From: Bacteroidota bacterium
GTDB taxonomy: Bacteria; Bacteroidota; Bacteroidia; B-17B0; Aurantibacillaceae
Assembly: GCA_018267825.1 (NCBI GenBank)
Contig: JAFDXR010000012.1
Location: 1-64,000 of the forward strand
Length of the DNA stretch: 64,000 nt
Direction of reading: 5' to 3'
The position numbers were made by a program, and so were the translations under genes. How positions within the stretch are numbered: position 1 is the first letter of the stretch; every line of letters starts with the position of its first letter. Under the pieces are notes generated by a model. That model was not told the DNA's origin. It saw nothing but the letters and a program-made list of their open reading frames with translations, and ran no database searches. This document shows, piece by piece, positions 43,569 to 51,765 of the stretch.

Positions 43569-43763
43569 GTGAAATGAAATTTGTTTAATGGTTTCGGGAA
43601 ATTTCTTCTGCGAGTCCGATCAGAAGACCTTCCATTCCGCGGGTATAGCAGAGTTCATACATCTGTTGTTCGAGCGATATAATCATCCGGTGGTTAGGCG
43701 ACCCTGGCAAATTTTTTTGTGAGGAGTGCTGACTCTACAATTTATCCGCTTCGATTCCACAGT

Positions 43764-44219
43764 CTAGGGATTATGCGTGAATTCATCATGGCAATGAAAA
43801 CAGTGAAGTGAGCTTTTCATCAGCATATAGCTATAGGCCTCCTGGATTAAGTCGTTGATGCTATCGTTGTTGCTGCGAAGCCTTATGTAGCTTGGCCAGG
43901 TGGTTGACCTGCCATAGATCATGCCCAGGCTGTCGAGTGTATATTTCAGTTTTCCCCCGTCCACCGGCGCCTTCCTGTCGCTGCAATACATGTTGATGCT
44001 GTGCATTTTTCCCCTGTATTCAAAGTATTCGGTAGCCAGGAGCTCGTCGATGTCAGCAAGAGGGTTTACATCTTCGCGTTTTAAGGTGTCTGCCATAGCC
44101 GACCTTTTTGAGCTCATGAGATAATAGTACCGGATCTTTTCCTTTTCCGGGCTCTGCTTTTGTCCGGAGCAATTGCCGAAAAACAGGAGGGTCATTATAA
44201 TGGGTATTCGCATCGTCAT
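43764..44219 (-). CDS. Lipoprotein with C-terminal CxxCH motif
   Basis: A lipoprotein signal (IPIIMTLLFFGNCS, Cys17) is followed by a domain of 130 residues. The last ten residues hold a CxxCH motif (CFHCHDEF), which could attach haem c or bind zinc; its place at the extreme C-terminus is unusual. No other domain recognised. The 195 bp between this gene and 43568 contain only a 33-codon frame (43585-43686) that I cannot support as a gene. Confidence 0.65.
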   Translation of the reverse strand: MTMRIPIIMTLLFFGNCSGQKQSPEKEKIRYYYLMSSKRSAMADTLKREDVNPLADIDELLATEYFEYRGKMHSINMYCSDRKAPVDGGKLKYTLDSLGMIYGRSTTWPSYIRLRSNNDSINDLIQEAYSYMLMKSSLHCFHCHDEFTHNP

Positions 44220-44254
44220 AAGCAGAAAGAGAAACGGGAAATTGTCAAATCAAT

Positions 44255-44527
44255 TTAGAATTGTTTGTTCAAATTGTGATATTCGATTTTGGCCATATAC
44301 GGGAAGTAGGGCAAAATCCCGATAAGCTCTTTTGACTTGTTTTCGTCCGGGCCTTTGAAAATTAAAACAGCGTCTTTTTTGGAAACAGAAATGTAGAAGC
44401 TTTCCAAAATACCTTCCTCTTTCCATTTGTTAACAAACTCCATTTCTTTTTTGGGTAATTCAGGGGTGGATTTTATGGTTTCTATCCCATTGTCTGAAAG
44501 TGTTATCAATACGAGAATTCTGTTCAT
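44255..44527 (-). CDS. Hypothetical small protein, muconolactone-isomerase-like layout
   Basis: A 90-residue cytoplasmic protein with a beta-alpha-beta layout (ILVLITLSDNGIETIKSTPE, KEEGILESFYISVSKKDAVL, FPYMAKIEYHNL) that resembles ferredoxin-fold proteins of the YCII/muconolactone-isomerase type. Function unknown. Confidence 0.65.
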   Translation of the reverse strand: MNRILVLITLSDNGIETIKSTPELPKKEMEFVNKWKEEGILESFYISVSKKDAVLIFKGPDENKSKELIGILPYFPYMAKIEYHNLNKQF

Positions 44528-44599
44528 AGTCTTTTTTATTTAAGGTTTTTAATAGAAAGAGCCGTTTTTTGAAGCCTTCGGATTTTATTGTGTCCGATC

Positions 44600-44690
44600 A
44601 CGTTTTCAGTTAGCGAATCTTTGTTAAGTCCAAGTTACACATTTGAGCGTTAAACCGCAAAAGGAGTCGCTTGCTTGCTGTTACCTGTAA
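44600..44690 (-). repeat. Eroded cassette-end element (attC-like remnant)
   Basis: The sequence CGCTTGCTTGCTGTTACCTG at 44669 has the same right end as the array elements at 49.5-58.4 kb. The matching left core is missing or decayed; TTAGCG lies near 44620. The stretch AGTTACACATTTGAGCG at 44633 recurs at 51222 in the array. Between it and 44973 (a gene-free gap 44528-44973) only degenerate cassette-like sequence is visible. Confidence 0.5.
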
Positions 44691-44973
44691 GGTGGCGGTA
44701 AACGGGCGCCTCTTGTTTACCTGTCTGCCGAATTCTGTCTTAGGGGATTTGTCCGTCACTTGCAGGTTATGGTTTCGGACTTTGTGTTCGTTTTGTTAGC
44801 CATGGTGTCCCAGCGAAGCAAACCTTTTGTCTGCCGACAAAATGGCGCCACTATCCAATGTTTATTGTGCCTGGTTGCAGGCGCGAATTAATAGCAAAGT
44901 CGCGCAGAACAAACTTCGGGCTGTTTTCAACTTGAGTTTTTGTTTTCTGTCGGCTACGCTGCTGTTTATAGTC

Positions 44974-45564
44974 TCATTCTATATAAAGGTTCCAGGAATG
45001 GGTCTTATGCCAATGGTCCTTTATTTTTTCATACAACACAGTTTCCTCTGAACCGCACATAAAACAGCCACTTCGACTGATTTTTAATATTACTTTTTGT
45101 CGGTCGGCCGATATAATAGGGAGCGAAAATGAGCTGTGATAAACAGTATCGCTACATAAAGTATCAACAGGCAGATAAGGTACACGCTTATTTCTGGCAG
45201 CACTTTCCCAATACCAGTATTTCAGGTGTCCGGGTTTGATCTTCATTTTCCAGAACCGGAGACTTTGTTTTTCATAAAAGGCGATATCGTCTGCTGACAG
45301 AAATCTTCCGAAATCAGAATTCCAGGCCATGTTTTCGAAGTCTGCACACACCGCCTGTCCCAAAACCACGCTATCGTCTGTTATGATCTCGTTTAGAATC
45401 GAGTAGATTTCATTTTCGCTCAGGTCTTTGGTTCGATGGCATGAATAAAGGCTAAACATCAGCGCTGTGATTAAAGAGACACACCATATCATATTCCATT
45501 TGCCCGCCGGGTATGGCCGATAAAGAAATGTATGACCTGATGTTTTTTGGGGAAATACCTTCAT
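44974..45564 (-). CDS. Hypothetical lipoprotein
   Basis: A hydrophobic segment ends in the lipobox FSLYSC (Cys42). The start may be 45564 or the internal Met25 at 45492 (MIWCVSLITALMFSLYSC), which gives a shorter, more usual signal. The mature domain has several Cys (LDSVVCADFENMAW-like VCADFENMAWNSDFG, SRSGCFMCGSEETV). No family recognised. Confidence 0.65.
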   Translation of the reverse strand: MKVFPQKTSGHTFLYRPYPAGKWNMIWCVSLITALMFSLYSCHRTKDLSENEIYSILNEIITDDSVVLGQAVCADFENMAWNSDFGRFLSADDIAFYEKQSLRFWKMKIKPGHLKYWYWESAARNKRVPYLPVDTLCSDTVYHSSFSLPIISADRQKVILKISRSGCFMCGSEETVLYEKIKDHWHKTHSWNLYIE

Positions 45565-45628
45565 GGGATATTGTTTCTAAAATATAAAGTCTGTTTGTAA
45601 ACATTGAGAGATTCAACAGACTTGTTAG

Positions 45629-46096
45629 TTATATGTGAACGAGTTGCAGGGTAAGTGTTTTTGTCGGAGTGTCTACCCAAAGATATATCCGCTCAGGATT
45701 GAATTTTTTTGGTTTTTGTGTAAACATGAATGAGGCTGAATCCGAATGCCAGAGTCCCTTCACTTTTGAGGTGTCAACCAGACTCCAGTTCTTATCATAA
45801 TCATTTGTTACCGAGTCGAAAACAGGAGTGTTTCGTATGTCTCTTTTTATTTTGTCAAAATACTGATCCTGGAAACGAATGTGAACATGCCAGGTGTAAT
45901 CCAGATCGAAAGCACCCTCCGTGTAATGAATGGAGTCGGCCAGGACCTCAAATTTTGCTGTGTCAGGATTAAGGCCGGTTAGTTTCGCAATACTTTGCTG
46001 AATGGTGAGCTTTGAATTGTAAGCATCTTTTGTGAGCATGGAACAGCTCAAAAAGAGAATCAGGCTACAAAGAGATATGCATTGTTTTGTTGTCAT
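45629..46096 (-). CDS. Hypothetical lipoprotein
   Basis: A lipoprotein signal (CISLCSLILFLSCS, acylation at Cys18) is followed by a 135-residue beta-rich domain (DYTWHVHIRFQDQYFDKIKR, RIYLWVDTPTKTLTLQLV). No family recognised. Member of a run of five envelope-protein genes on one strand. Confidence 0.66.
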   Translation of the reverse strand: MTTKQCISLCSLILFLSCSMLTKDAYNSKLTIQQSIAKLTGLNPDTAKFEVLADSIHYTEGAFDLDYTWHVHIRFQDQYFDKIKRDIRNTPVFDSVTNDYDKNWSLVDTSKVKGLWHSDSASFMFTQKPKKFNPERIYLWVDTPTKTLTLQLVHI

Positions 46097-46131
46097 GTGA
46101 AAGCAGTGTTTCTTTTTTCGTGCATAGATTA

Positions 46132-46617
46132 TTAACGGGGCGTTCGGATGATGATGTGTTTATAGGTGTACTTTTTATCGGGTATTTTGTAAGTCAGAAT
46201 GTAATCGCAATAACAGTCGCATGCATCACCACAATCGTGATATGATAAAATCAGGGTGTCTGAACTTACAACGTATTTACCGGCATATTTAACACAGCAT
46301 TCGTTTGACACTTTGAATGAATATACCGTTGTATCTCCCGATCGGGTGATCAACGTGTCAAAGGGGTATTTTTTTCTCCGGCTGAATGGAATGTCCTGCA
46401 TTGTATCATTCGGGCAGAATGCTTTGAATAAGCCTGTTAATTGTATGGAATCCCTCAGGAATTTTTGACAGTCTGCTGAGTCTTTTCTGAGTTGTTCAGC
46501 AAATGCTTTTTGTGCTGAATCGGCACATGTAATGACTGAATATGGATTATTTCTGTCGGATGTACATTCGAATAGGATACTGCTTATGAATATTATGTAT
46601 AGATAGTGTTTTACCAT
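46132..46617 (-). CDS. Cys-rich hypothetical lipoprotein
   Basis: A lipoprotein signal (YIIFISSILFECTS, Cys18) is followed by a domain with many Cys: CPNDTM, ECCVKYAGKY and the dense CGDACDCYCDY near residues 130-142. The cluster could form disulfides or bind metal. No family recognised. It starts in the same run as 45629. Confidence 0.65.
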   Translation of the reverse strand: MVKHYLYIIFISSILFECTSDRNNPYSVITCADSAQKAFAEQLRKDSADCQKFLRDSIQLTGLFKAFCPNDTMQDIPFSRRKKYPFDTLITRSGDTTVYSFKVSNECCVKYAGKYVVSSDTLILSYHDCGDACDCYCDYILTYKIPDKKYTYKHIIIRTPR

Positions 46618-46672
46618 GGGTGCACATTTCCTGGTTTATTGTTTTCTGACTACTAACTCAGACGTGGTCTTG

Positions 46673-47602
46673 TTATCGGTAAAACTCATATTTGTAAAAT
46701 TCGGAGTTGTTCAATTGTACGAGAAATCCAAAGTCATTATAATGCAAAATATGAATTGTTTCCTGGTAGTTTTTTTGGATCGTGTCATAAATCCGGCATA
46801 TTTTTTTGACAGTTTTGTCATTCAGGTAAATGAAGTTATTGGTGCCATTGATGTTTCCGCTATCATCAAAGCTGACCTGAACGATAGGTCTGCCTTTTTC
46901 GTTGTAGGTGATAGCAGCACTGTTTTCGTCAGAATAATAAAAGCTGGTGTCTCTGCTAACCGTATCAACAAGAACGCGGGCGTATTTTTCATGGGTATGC
47001 TGAACCCTGACTGTACTATCCTTGTGATTTCTCAGCAAGGTCATATTCACCAGTGAATCTTTCAGATAGTTGTAGTAGATCTGCGTGCTGCAAAGAAATT
47101 TGCCGTGTCGGTACTTTATTTCCTCAATGTAGGTCACTTTCCCGTTTTCAGTGGTTTTATGATATACCTTTTTCCCTTTTTTGAAGCGTAACTCCCAGCC
47201 AGAAGTTTTTTCGAAGTTGGAGTTTTTGCTATTCCATTGATAAGTCTCAGAGGTGTAATGCTTTTTTGTCTTAAACTGTTTGAAGTAGATATTGACTTCG
47301 TTGTTATGACTATAGATCCGGTTTATGGTAATATGGCCGGACCAATAAAAACTGGAATCGAGGTGCCGGCCCATACCATCAAACCATCTGGACTCAATAA
47401 TGCGGCCCCGGGTATCGAAACTATACGAATAGAGGAGAGATGTATCTTTATAAATGCGATACGACTTCAGTTTCAGGGCCTTTATTGCTTTGGGGGTATA
47501 TGGATCAATGGAAATATACTTTTGTGCATGGGGCTTGCTTTGTCCAAATACAGAGACCAGTGTCAGACAAAAGGCTGCAATAGTACTGAATAGTTTTTGC
47601 AT
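46673..47602 (-). CDS. Secreted YD-repeat-like protein
   Basis: A signal peptide (MQKLFSTIAAFCLTLVSVFG) and a mature part with tandem beta-hairpins of the RHS/YD type or MORN-like style (SYSFDTRGRIIESRWFDGMG, ITYNEKGRPIVQVSFDDSG, HYNDFGFLVQLNNSEFY). It may sit on the cell surface or in the periplasm. Function unknown. No toxin domain is visible at the C-terminus. Confidence 0.7.
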   Translation of the reverse strand: MQKLFSTIAAFCLTLVSVFGQSKPHAQKYISIDPYTPKAIKALKLKSYRIYKDTSLLYSYSFDTRGRIIESRWFDGMGRHLDSSFYWSGHITINRIYSHNNEVNIYFKQFKTKKHYTSETYQWNSKNSNFEKTSGWELRFKKGKKVYHKTTENGKVTYIEEIKYRHGKFLCSTQIYYNYLKDSLVNMTLLRNHKDSTVRVQHTHEKYARVLVDTVSRDTSFYYSDENSAAITYNEKGRPIVQVSFDDSGNINGTNNFIYLNDKTVKKICRIYDTIQKNYQETIHILHYNDFGFLVQLNNSEFYKYEFYR

Positions 47603-47757
47603 GGTGCTGCGCTATGGTTTAAAGGGCGTGCTTCGTGACGCCGGAGACTTCATACAGATTTTGTCGTCACACTTATGAGCAAAGTTAAACTTTTGGCAGA
47701 ATTCACAAGATAAAGGGAGTGGCTTTTTGAGGTGTTACTTCTGCAATAATATATTTT

Positions 47758-48399
47758 TCATTTTCCCCAGCACCAGCCTACAAAGGCATTCAGGGTTGTG
47801 CCCGTAAAAGCAGAGTGATCGGGCGACCAGGTATCTGGACGGCTTTTCCACCGGGTATTGCTCAGGTCATACAGAAAAGCAGCTTCCAGCCCAAGAGAAA
47901 TCCGTTTAACCGTTTGTACCCTTAGTTCTACCCTGGGAATAAGAGCAGCATTGAAATTTCTGTAAACCCGCCTCTCTTTATCATCCACGATAATTCGCTG
48001 CGAGCCAACAAGTCCGCCGCCGCAAATAAACAGGTCGATGTATTTGTTCTGCGGAAACATATCGTATTTTAAGACAAGGAAGAAATTATTGGCAAACCAA
48101 TGGAGTGTTAGTGTATCGCCTGGGTTTTTGGTTTGGTTTAGGAAATAACTGACACCATACTCCCCGCAGATATTCCGGCTGCCATAGCCCCGTGGGTGCT
48201 CCAGGCTTAGTGCAACAAAAGGCCGGGGAGAACTGAAGGTGGTGCCGAACCTGGTTTCAATGGGATTTTTATAATAACGGGCCCAGGGCACAAAATAGCC
48301 ATAGCTTGCCTTCAGACTGTTCCGGTTGTCGGATGTAAACGACTGGCCTGTGATCAGGAGTGTCTTCAGCATCAGGGTTATGATCAGGATTCTATGCAT
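47758..48399 (-). CDS. Probable outer-membrane beta-barrel protein
   Basis: I start at 48399 (MHRILIITLMLKTLLITGQ) for the signal peptide. The mature 195 residues alternate short aromatic-rich strands with glycine turns (SLKASYGYFVPWARYYKN, RVELRVQTVKRISLGLEAAF) and end in an aromatic strand (NAFVGWCWGK). This is the pattern of small outer-membrane barrels. No named family. Confidence 0.68.
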   Translation of the reverse strand: MHRILIITLMLKTLLITGQSFTSDNRNSLKASYGYFVPWARYYKNPIETRFGTTFSSPRPFVALSLEHPRGYGSRNICGEYGVSYFLNQTKNPGDTLTLHWFANNFFLVLKYDMFPQNKYIDLFICGGGLVGSQRIIVDDKERRVYRNFNAALIPRVELRVQTVKRISLGLEAAFLYDLSNTRWKSRPDTWSPDHSAFTGTTLNAFVGWCWGK

Positions 48400-48409
48400 G
48401 TGAGACTCA

Positions 48410-48676
48410 TCAACACCTGATTTTATAGAGGACCCAATAGATAAAATAAACAAAACTCAAAACCAGAAGCGGGCCAAAAGTCCAGCATAAGACATGGCCT
48501 GCTGTATGGAATTCTGTTCTGGTTCTTAAAAAGAAACCGGTTACAAATAGGGTGATACACACGGCCCATATTGTTCCAAGATTGTCAATAACCTTCAGAT
48601 TTATTATTTGCAGAATTTCGAAGATTGTTGCTGTTGTTAAAACCGAAAATAAGGGAATTCTGATCCTGTTATTCAT
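48410..48676 (-). CDS. Small membrane protein
   Basis: An 88-residue protein with three hydrophobic helices (IRIPLFSVLTTATIFEIL, LGTIWAVCITLFVTGFFL, CWTFGPLLVLSFVYFIYW). No family recognised. It precedes the beta-barrel gene with 10 bp spacing if that gene starts at 48399. Confidence 0.6.
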   Translation of the reverse strand: MNNRIRIPLFSVLTTATIFEILQIINLKVIDNLGTIWAVCITLFVTGFFLRTRTEFHTAGHVLCWTFGPLLVLSFVYFIYWVLYKIRC

Positions 48677-48735
48677 AAGTATTGAAACTTGTGTTTTCTG
48701 CTTTATCCGGGGAACCGGAGAATTGGGAACTCAAC

Positions 48736-49515
48736 CTATGGATTCAGGGTAATTTTCTTCTCGTATTGGAGCTTTTTTGAAAAAGCAAAATTCTTTCCGT
48801 TAAATACCTTCACTGTTTTATTTTCCAGGATGATTAATATTCTGGCAGGTCCCGCACCTACCTGATTGAGCTGATCTTTGGGAAAACATACCTCATTGGA
48901 GCCTTCTTTCAATGCAACCGAAACATTGTTGTTGGATGAATTGCTTTCACTGAAAATTATGGCGGTGCCATTTGTAATATTGGTTACTCCATGGATGCCG
49001 AAAGATTTTACGAGACTCAGACTGATGCTGGCCGGTAGTGTTGAAAAGTCTGCCACGGGATTATTTATGCTGGCAGTATAAGTAAATGTCGGTATGCCGT
49101 TTGCCCCGAAAACACTCCATGCCTGCTGTAATGGCAATGTGTTATAATCATTTTCGTAATACATGTGGTTACCATTTGAATCTTTCACGGAGTTTAATGA
49201 TTGCTGGTTCAGACAAACGGAATCAACCATTACAGTGGAGTTTGCACTTTCCTGGTAATTCGCAACACCCGAAAAAAAAGCCCTTGTAGCAACATACGAA
49301 ACGGGCATGCTGCCTGTCATGTCGGAATAAGTTGTCATAGACAAAAAACCATAGCATGATGAGCTATTCGCCGACGAAAAGCCCGTATTGTCGTTTAAAC
49401 AGGTACACGAGCCGGAAGGGTTATCCGAAGCGGTTTTACTCGTATTCTTTTTGCAACTGAAAATGAAAACACTCAGTGTCGCCAGGAGAAAATAAAAGGA
49501 TCGCATAGTTTGCAT
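48736..49515 (-). CDS. Hypothetical lipoprotein
   Basis: A lipoprotein signal (SFYFLLATLSVFIFSCKK, Cys21) followed by a Ser/Asn/Thr-rich, Ig-like domain. It could start at 49515 or at Met4 (49506). A Bacteroidota promoter inside the adjacent cassette element (-7 box at 49526-49533) would start transcription almost at the start codon, which favours Met4 or a leaderless mRNA. First gene beyond the distal element of the array. No family recognised. Confidence 0.68.
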   Translation of the reverse strand: MQTMRSFYFLLATLSVFIFSCKKNTSKTASDNPSGSCTCLNDNTGFSSANSSSCYGFLSMTTYSDMTGSMPVSYVATRAFFSGVANYQESANSTVMVDSVCLNQQSLNSVKDSNGNHMYYENDYNTLPLQQAWSVFGANGIPTFTYTASINNPVADFSTLPASISLSLVKSFGIHGVTNITNGTAIIFSESNSSNNNVSVALKEGSNEVCFPKDQLNQVGAGPARILIILENKTVKVFNGKNFAFSKKLQYEKKITLNP

Positions 49516-49519
49516 ATTA

Positions 49520-49788
49520 GCTGATTAAAGATACAAATGTTTGTTTGCAGACGCAAATAATTAGACCGAAGACCTTGTTTGCCTCCGGTTTTTATCTGTT
49601 ATTGACAGGCATTGGTTTAGTACTTTTCAAAAAGAATGTTAAAATCAGCAGGATGTAGTATACTCTTGTTGTCAAAATAATCCAGTCAGTCCTTGCGTTT
49701 TCGCGATTTGTGGTCGGGCGGGTTTTCGGAGCACAAAGCTCTATGGTTGTACGTCAGCCCGCCTGCCGCAAAATCCGTGTTATAGGCA
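49520..49788 (-). repeat. Cassette element 11 (attC-like, left core decayed)
   Basis: The right core GTTATAGGCAGC lies at 49779. GGCGGGTTTTCGGAGCAC at 49717 and GCCCGCCTGCCGC pair as the GC-rich arms; the first also occurs in element 5. The left core is not recognisable. A promoter lies at 49526-49557. Confidence 0.5.
49526..49557 (-). promoter_or_regulatory. Bacteroidota-type promoter inside cassette element 11
   Basis: On the minus strand TTTG (49557-49554), 20 bp, then TATCTTTA (49533-49526) match the phylum's -33 and -7 boxes. It points at the 48736-49515 lipoprotein gene. Confidence 0.6.
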
Positions 49789-49792
49789 GCTT

Positions 49793-50317
49793 TTATTCAA
49801 TTTTGCTTAAGTCTATCAACATCGTGTTCAGGTTGTCACTACGCTCCTTGGTTGCGTCGCCTTCATATTGTCTGTTTACTATCAATTGTCTTTGGATAGC
49901 AATTTTTGCAAGCTCTTTTAGGTCTTTGTCAACTTGTCCGGATATTTTTATTTGTCCGAAAGCGGCGGCAATTATTGTATTATCCATACAGTTGATAAAG
50001 TGAGGGTCTTCGTCTTGAAGTTGTTTCAAGGTCGGTTCGTCAAGAATTTTGGAACACCCTTCACTTGCATACTTAAAACCAAATTCGTCAATAGTCTTGT
50101 ACAACCATTTTATAATTCCTTTTCCTTTTTTCTCCTGATAGAATTCTTCAAGATTGAATAATAGGTCAGCTCCATCATCATTTCCAAACGGTGAAAAGTC
50201 ATTAGTGCAGTCATAATAAAAGCCTGCTATCATATTTTCTACAAATTTGGGATGACTTGTCTCTTTTGTTAAAGCGTCTCCTTCAGGGTCGTCATAATAA
50301 AATTTCTTTCCTGGCAT
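49793..50317 (-). CDS. Cassette protein of unknown function
   Basis: A 174-residue acidic cytoplasmic protein (KKFYYDDPEGDALTKETSHP, DDGADLLFNLEEFYQEKKG, TIIAAAFGQIKISGQVDKDL). I do not recognise the family. The stop is just before the right core of element 11 and the start is preceded by element 10 with its promoter, so it is a single-gene cassette. Confidence 0.68.
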   Translation of the reverse strand: MPGKKFYYDDPEGDALTKETSHPKFVENMIAGFYYDCTNDFSPFGNDDGADLLFNLEEFYQEKKGKGIIKWLYKTIDEFGFKYASEGCSKILDEPTLKQLQDEDPHFINCMDNTIIAAAFGQIKISGQVDKDLKELAKIAIQRQLIVNRQYEGDATKERSDNLNTMLIDLSKIE

Positions 50318-50342
50318 ATTGTCTGTGTCTTTTTAGAGTTGT

Positions 50343-50527
50343 CGCTAACGTTTTGCGGCCATGGCTGGTTTGGATTCTCAAAACATCAACTTCTTTAACC
50401 GAAAACAGGTTATTTAAAGATACCCAGGTTTTTGGGCTGCCGCAAATAAAATTTCGCGTCAGCGACCTTTATAATAGCGCGGCGATGAGATATTTCCACT
50501 CAATGGCCAGCAGGTGCTGTTAGGTGC
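50343..50527 (-). repeat. Cassette element 10 (attC-like)
   Basis: The left core CGCTAACG is at 50343 and the right core TGTTAGGTGC at 50518. Read on the minus strand the latter is ACCTAAC, which fits the attC R'' consensus RYYYAAC. GGCCATGG at 50357 pairs with AATGGCCAGC near 50502 as inner arms. A promoter lies inside. Confidence 0.62.
50415..50446 (-). promoter_or_regulatory. Bacteroidota-type promoter inside cassette element 10
   Basis: Minus-strand TTTG (50446-50443), 20 bp, TATCTTTA (50422-50415), directed into the 49793-50317 gene with a leader of about 90 nt. Confidence 0.62.
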
Positions 50528-50533
50528 TTTTAC

Positions 50534-51160
50534 TTAAACGTCAAAAGTGAGTGGGGCATTCTTTAATACATAATTCTCGTCCAGAACAGAGGCGTTAATA
50601 AACCTTGTCATTGAATGCGATAATTGTCCATAAGCCTCGTGAATATGTCCGCACACATGAAATTTTGGTTTTAATTCGCGCACCTTGTCAAGTAAGTCCT
50701 TACAACCGACATTCTTTCCATCTTTTGTTTTGTCGAGTTTGCAAAACGCAGGTCCGTGAGTGATCAATATGTCGGTGTCTGACGGAATTAGGTCCCAGTG
50801 TCGGGCGATTGGTTCACCGCGTCTACGATTAAACGCCCAATCAAAAAACCATGGAGTGACAGGTGATCCCCAAATCTTAACATTCTCAATAGTTGTTCCG
50901 CTGTCACATAAATAAGTTACATTGTTGGGAATGATTTTTTTAATCTCTTCGCCTGATGTCCGTTCAAAATAAAAATCATGATTACCGGCAATGAATATTT
51001 TATGTTGATAGTCGAGAGTTGAAAACCAATTTAGAAAATCAATTACTTCATTTTCTTCACCGCGTCTGCTTACGTCACCAGCATGTATGATCACATCACC
51101 TTTGGGTAGTATCAATCGGTGATGTTGTCCGTGTGAGTCTGCGATGGTTACAAATTTCAT
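50534..51160 (-). CDS. Metallophosphoesterase (calcineurin-like)
   Basis: The five metal-binding motifs of the family are present in order: TIADSHGQH, IHAGDVSRRGE, FIAGNHDFYFE, ITHGPAF and CGHIHEAYG. It resembles the MPPED1/UPF0046-like group of single-domain phosphodiesterases, which bind two metals and act on nucleotides or other phosphodiesters. Cytoplasmic, 208 residues. It is the single gene of a cassette between elements 10 and 9. Confidence 0.88.
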   Translation of the reverse strand: MKFVTIADSHGQHHRLILPKGDVIIHAGDVSRRGEENEVIDFLNWFSTLDYQHKIFIAGNHDFYFERTSGEEIKKIIPNNVTYLCDSGTTIENVKIWGSPVTPWFFDWAFNRRRGEPIARHWDLIPSDTDILITHGPAFCKLDKTKDGKNVGCKDLLDKVRELKPKFHVCGHIHEAYGQLSHSMTRFINASVLDENYVLKNAPLTFDV

Positions 51161-51181
51161 AATGTCTGTCTGGCATTTGCA

Positions 51182-51230
51182 GATAACGTTTGGCGCTTAC
51201 TTGCATTTTTTTGCTCTTTCAAGTTACGCA
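51182..51230 (-). repeat. Cassette element 9 (short, degenerate)
   Basis: The left core ATAACG at 51183 is followed by GGCGCTTACTTGC; CAAGTTACGC at 51220 may be a short right end. AGTTACGCATTTGAGC recurs near 44633. Much shorter than the others and probably partly deleted. Confidence 0.4.
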
Positions 51231-51270
51231 TTTGAGCCTTAACACGCAATATACATGGAATTTAATTTGT

Positions 51271-51651
51271 TTAGCGATATATATTGCCGTCGAGTGTCAT
51301 GTACTTTTCACCAGTCTGTACGGTGTCACAGTTGGTAATAAATGAATATGTCGCTATTGTTGGATACATTGTTATTTTATAGGATTCTTTGTCTTTTTTG
51401 CTAGAGAGTCTACCAAATAATAAATAATCATTCTTAATAAACCACTTTCTGTGTTGTGTGTCCCGTACAAATTTTCCATCTTTGTACCATTCCATACCGC
51501 CACTTCCGTCTTTGTCAATACTTATGTAATGCTTTTCATTAGAGCTGGTATAGTGAACCCATGTTCCAATTAATTCAGAATGATTTTTTGTTATTTTTTC
51601 TCGTTTGCAAGAGAATAGCGTCAGAACTATGATTATAGAATAAAACTTCAT
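51271..51651 (-). CDS. Hypothetical lipocalin-like lipoprotein
   Basis: I start at 51651 (MKFYSIIIVLTLFSC, Cys15 as lipid site), because eight earlier codons lie in the core of element 8. The mature 110 residues begin SELIGTWVHYTSSNEKHYIS, like lipocalin-type lipoproteins, and end in two Cys-free strands. Function unknown. Single gene of a cassette. Confidence 0.72.
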   Translation of the reverse strand: MKFYSIIIVLTLFSCKREKITKNHSELIGTWVHYTSSNEKHYISIDKDGSGGMEWYKDGKFVRDTQHRKWFIKNDYLLFGRLSSKKDKESYKITMYPTIATYSFITNCDTVQTGEKYMTLDGNIYR

Positions 51652-51670
51652 TATTGTTTTCTTGGCATTG

Positions 51671-51752
51671 CGCATAACGGCTTGATGCTTTGTGTCGGTT
51701 GGCTTTTGAAAGAAACTGTCAGCCTACTACGTAAAAACCGTGTTAGTGGCTG
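51671..51752 (-). repeat. Cassette element 8 (attC-like, short)
   Basis: The left core CATAACGG is at 51673 and the right core GTGTTAGTGGC at 51740; GGTTGGCTT and GTCAGCC form inner arms. About 80 bp, the length range of classical attC sites, and without a promoter. Confidence 0.55.
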
Positions 51753-51765
51753 CCATTATCTTCGG

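Noticed and set aside
43585-43686. 33-codon frame before the DUF1801 gene
   Set aside because: It begins with ATG and reads smoothly (EQQMYELCYTRGMEGLLIGL), so it could be a gene remnant, but I find no family and it is too short to support.
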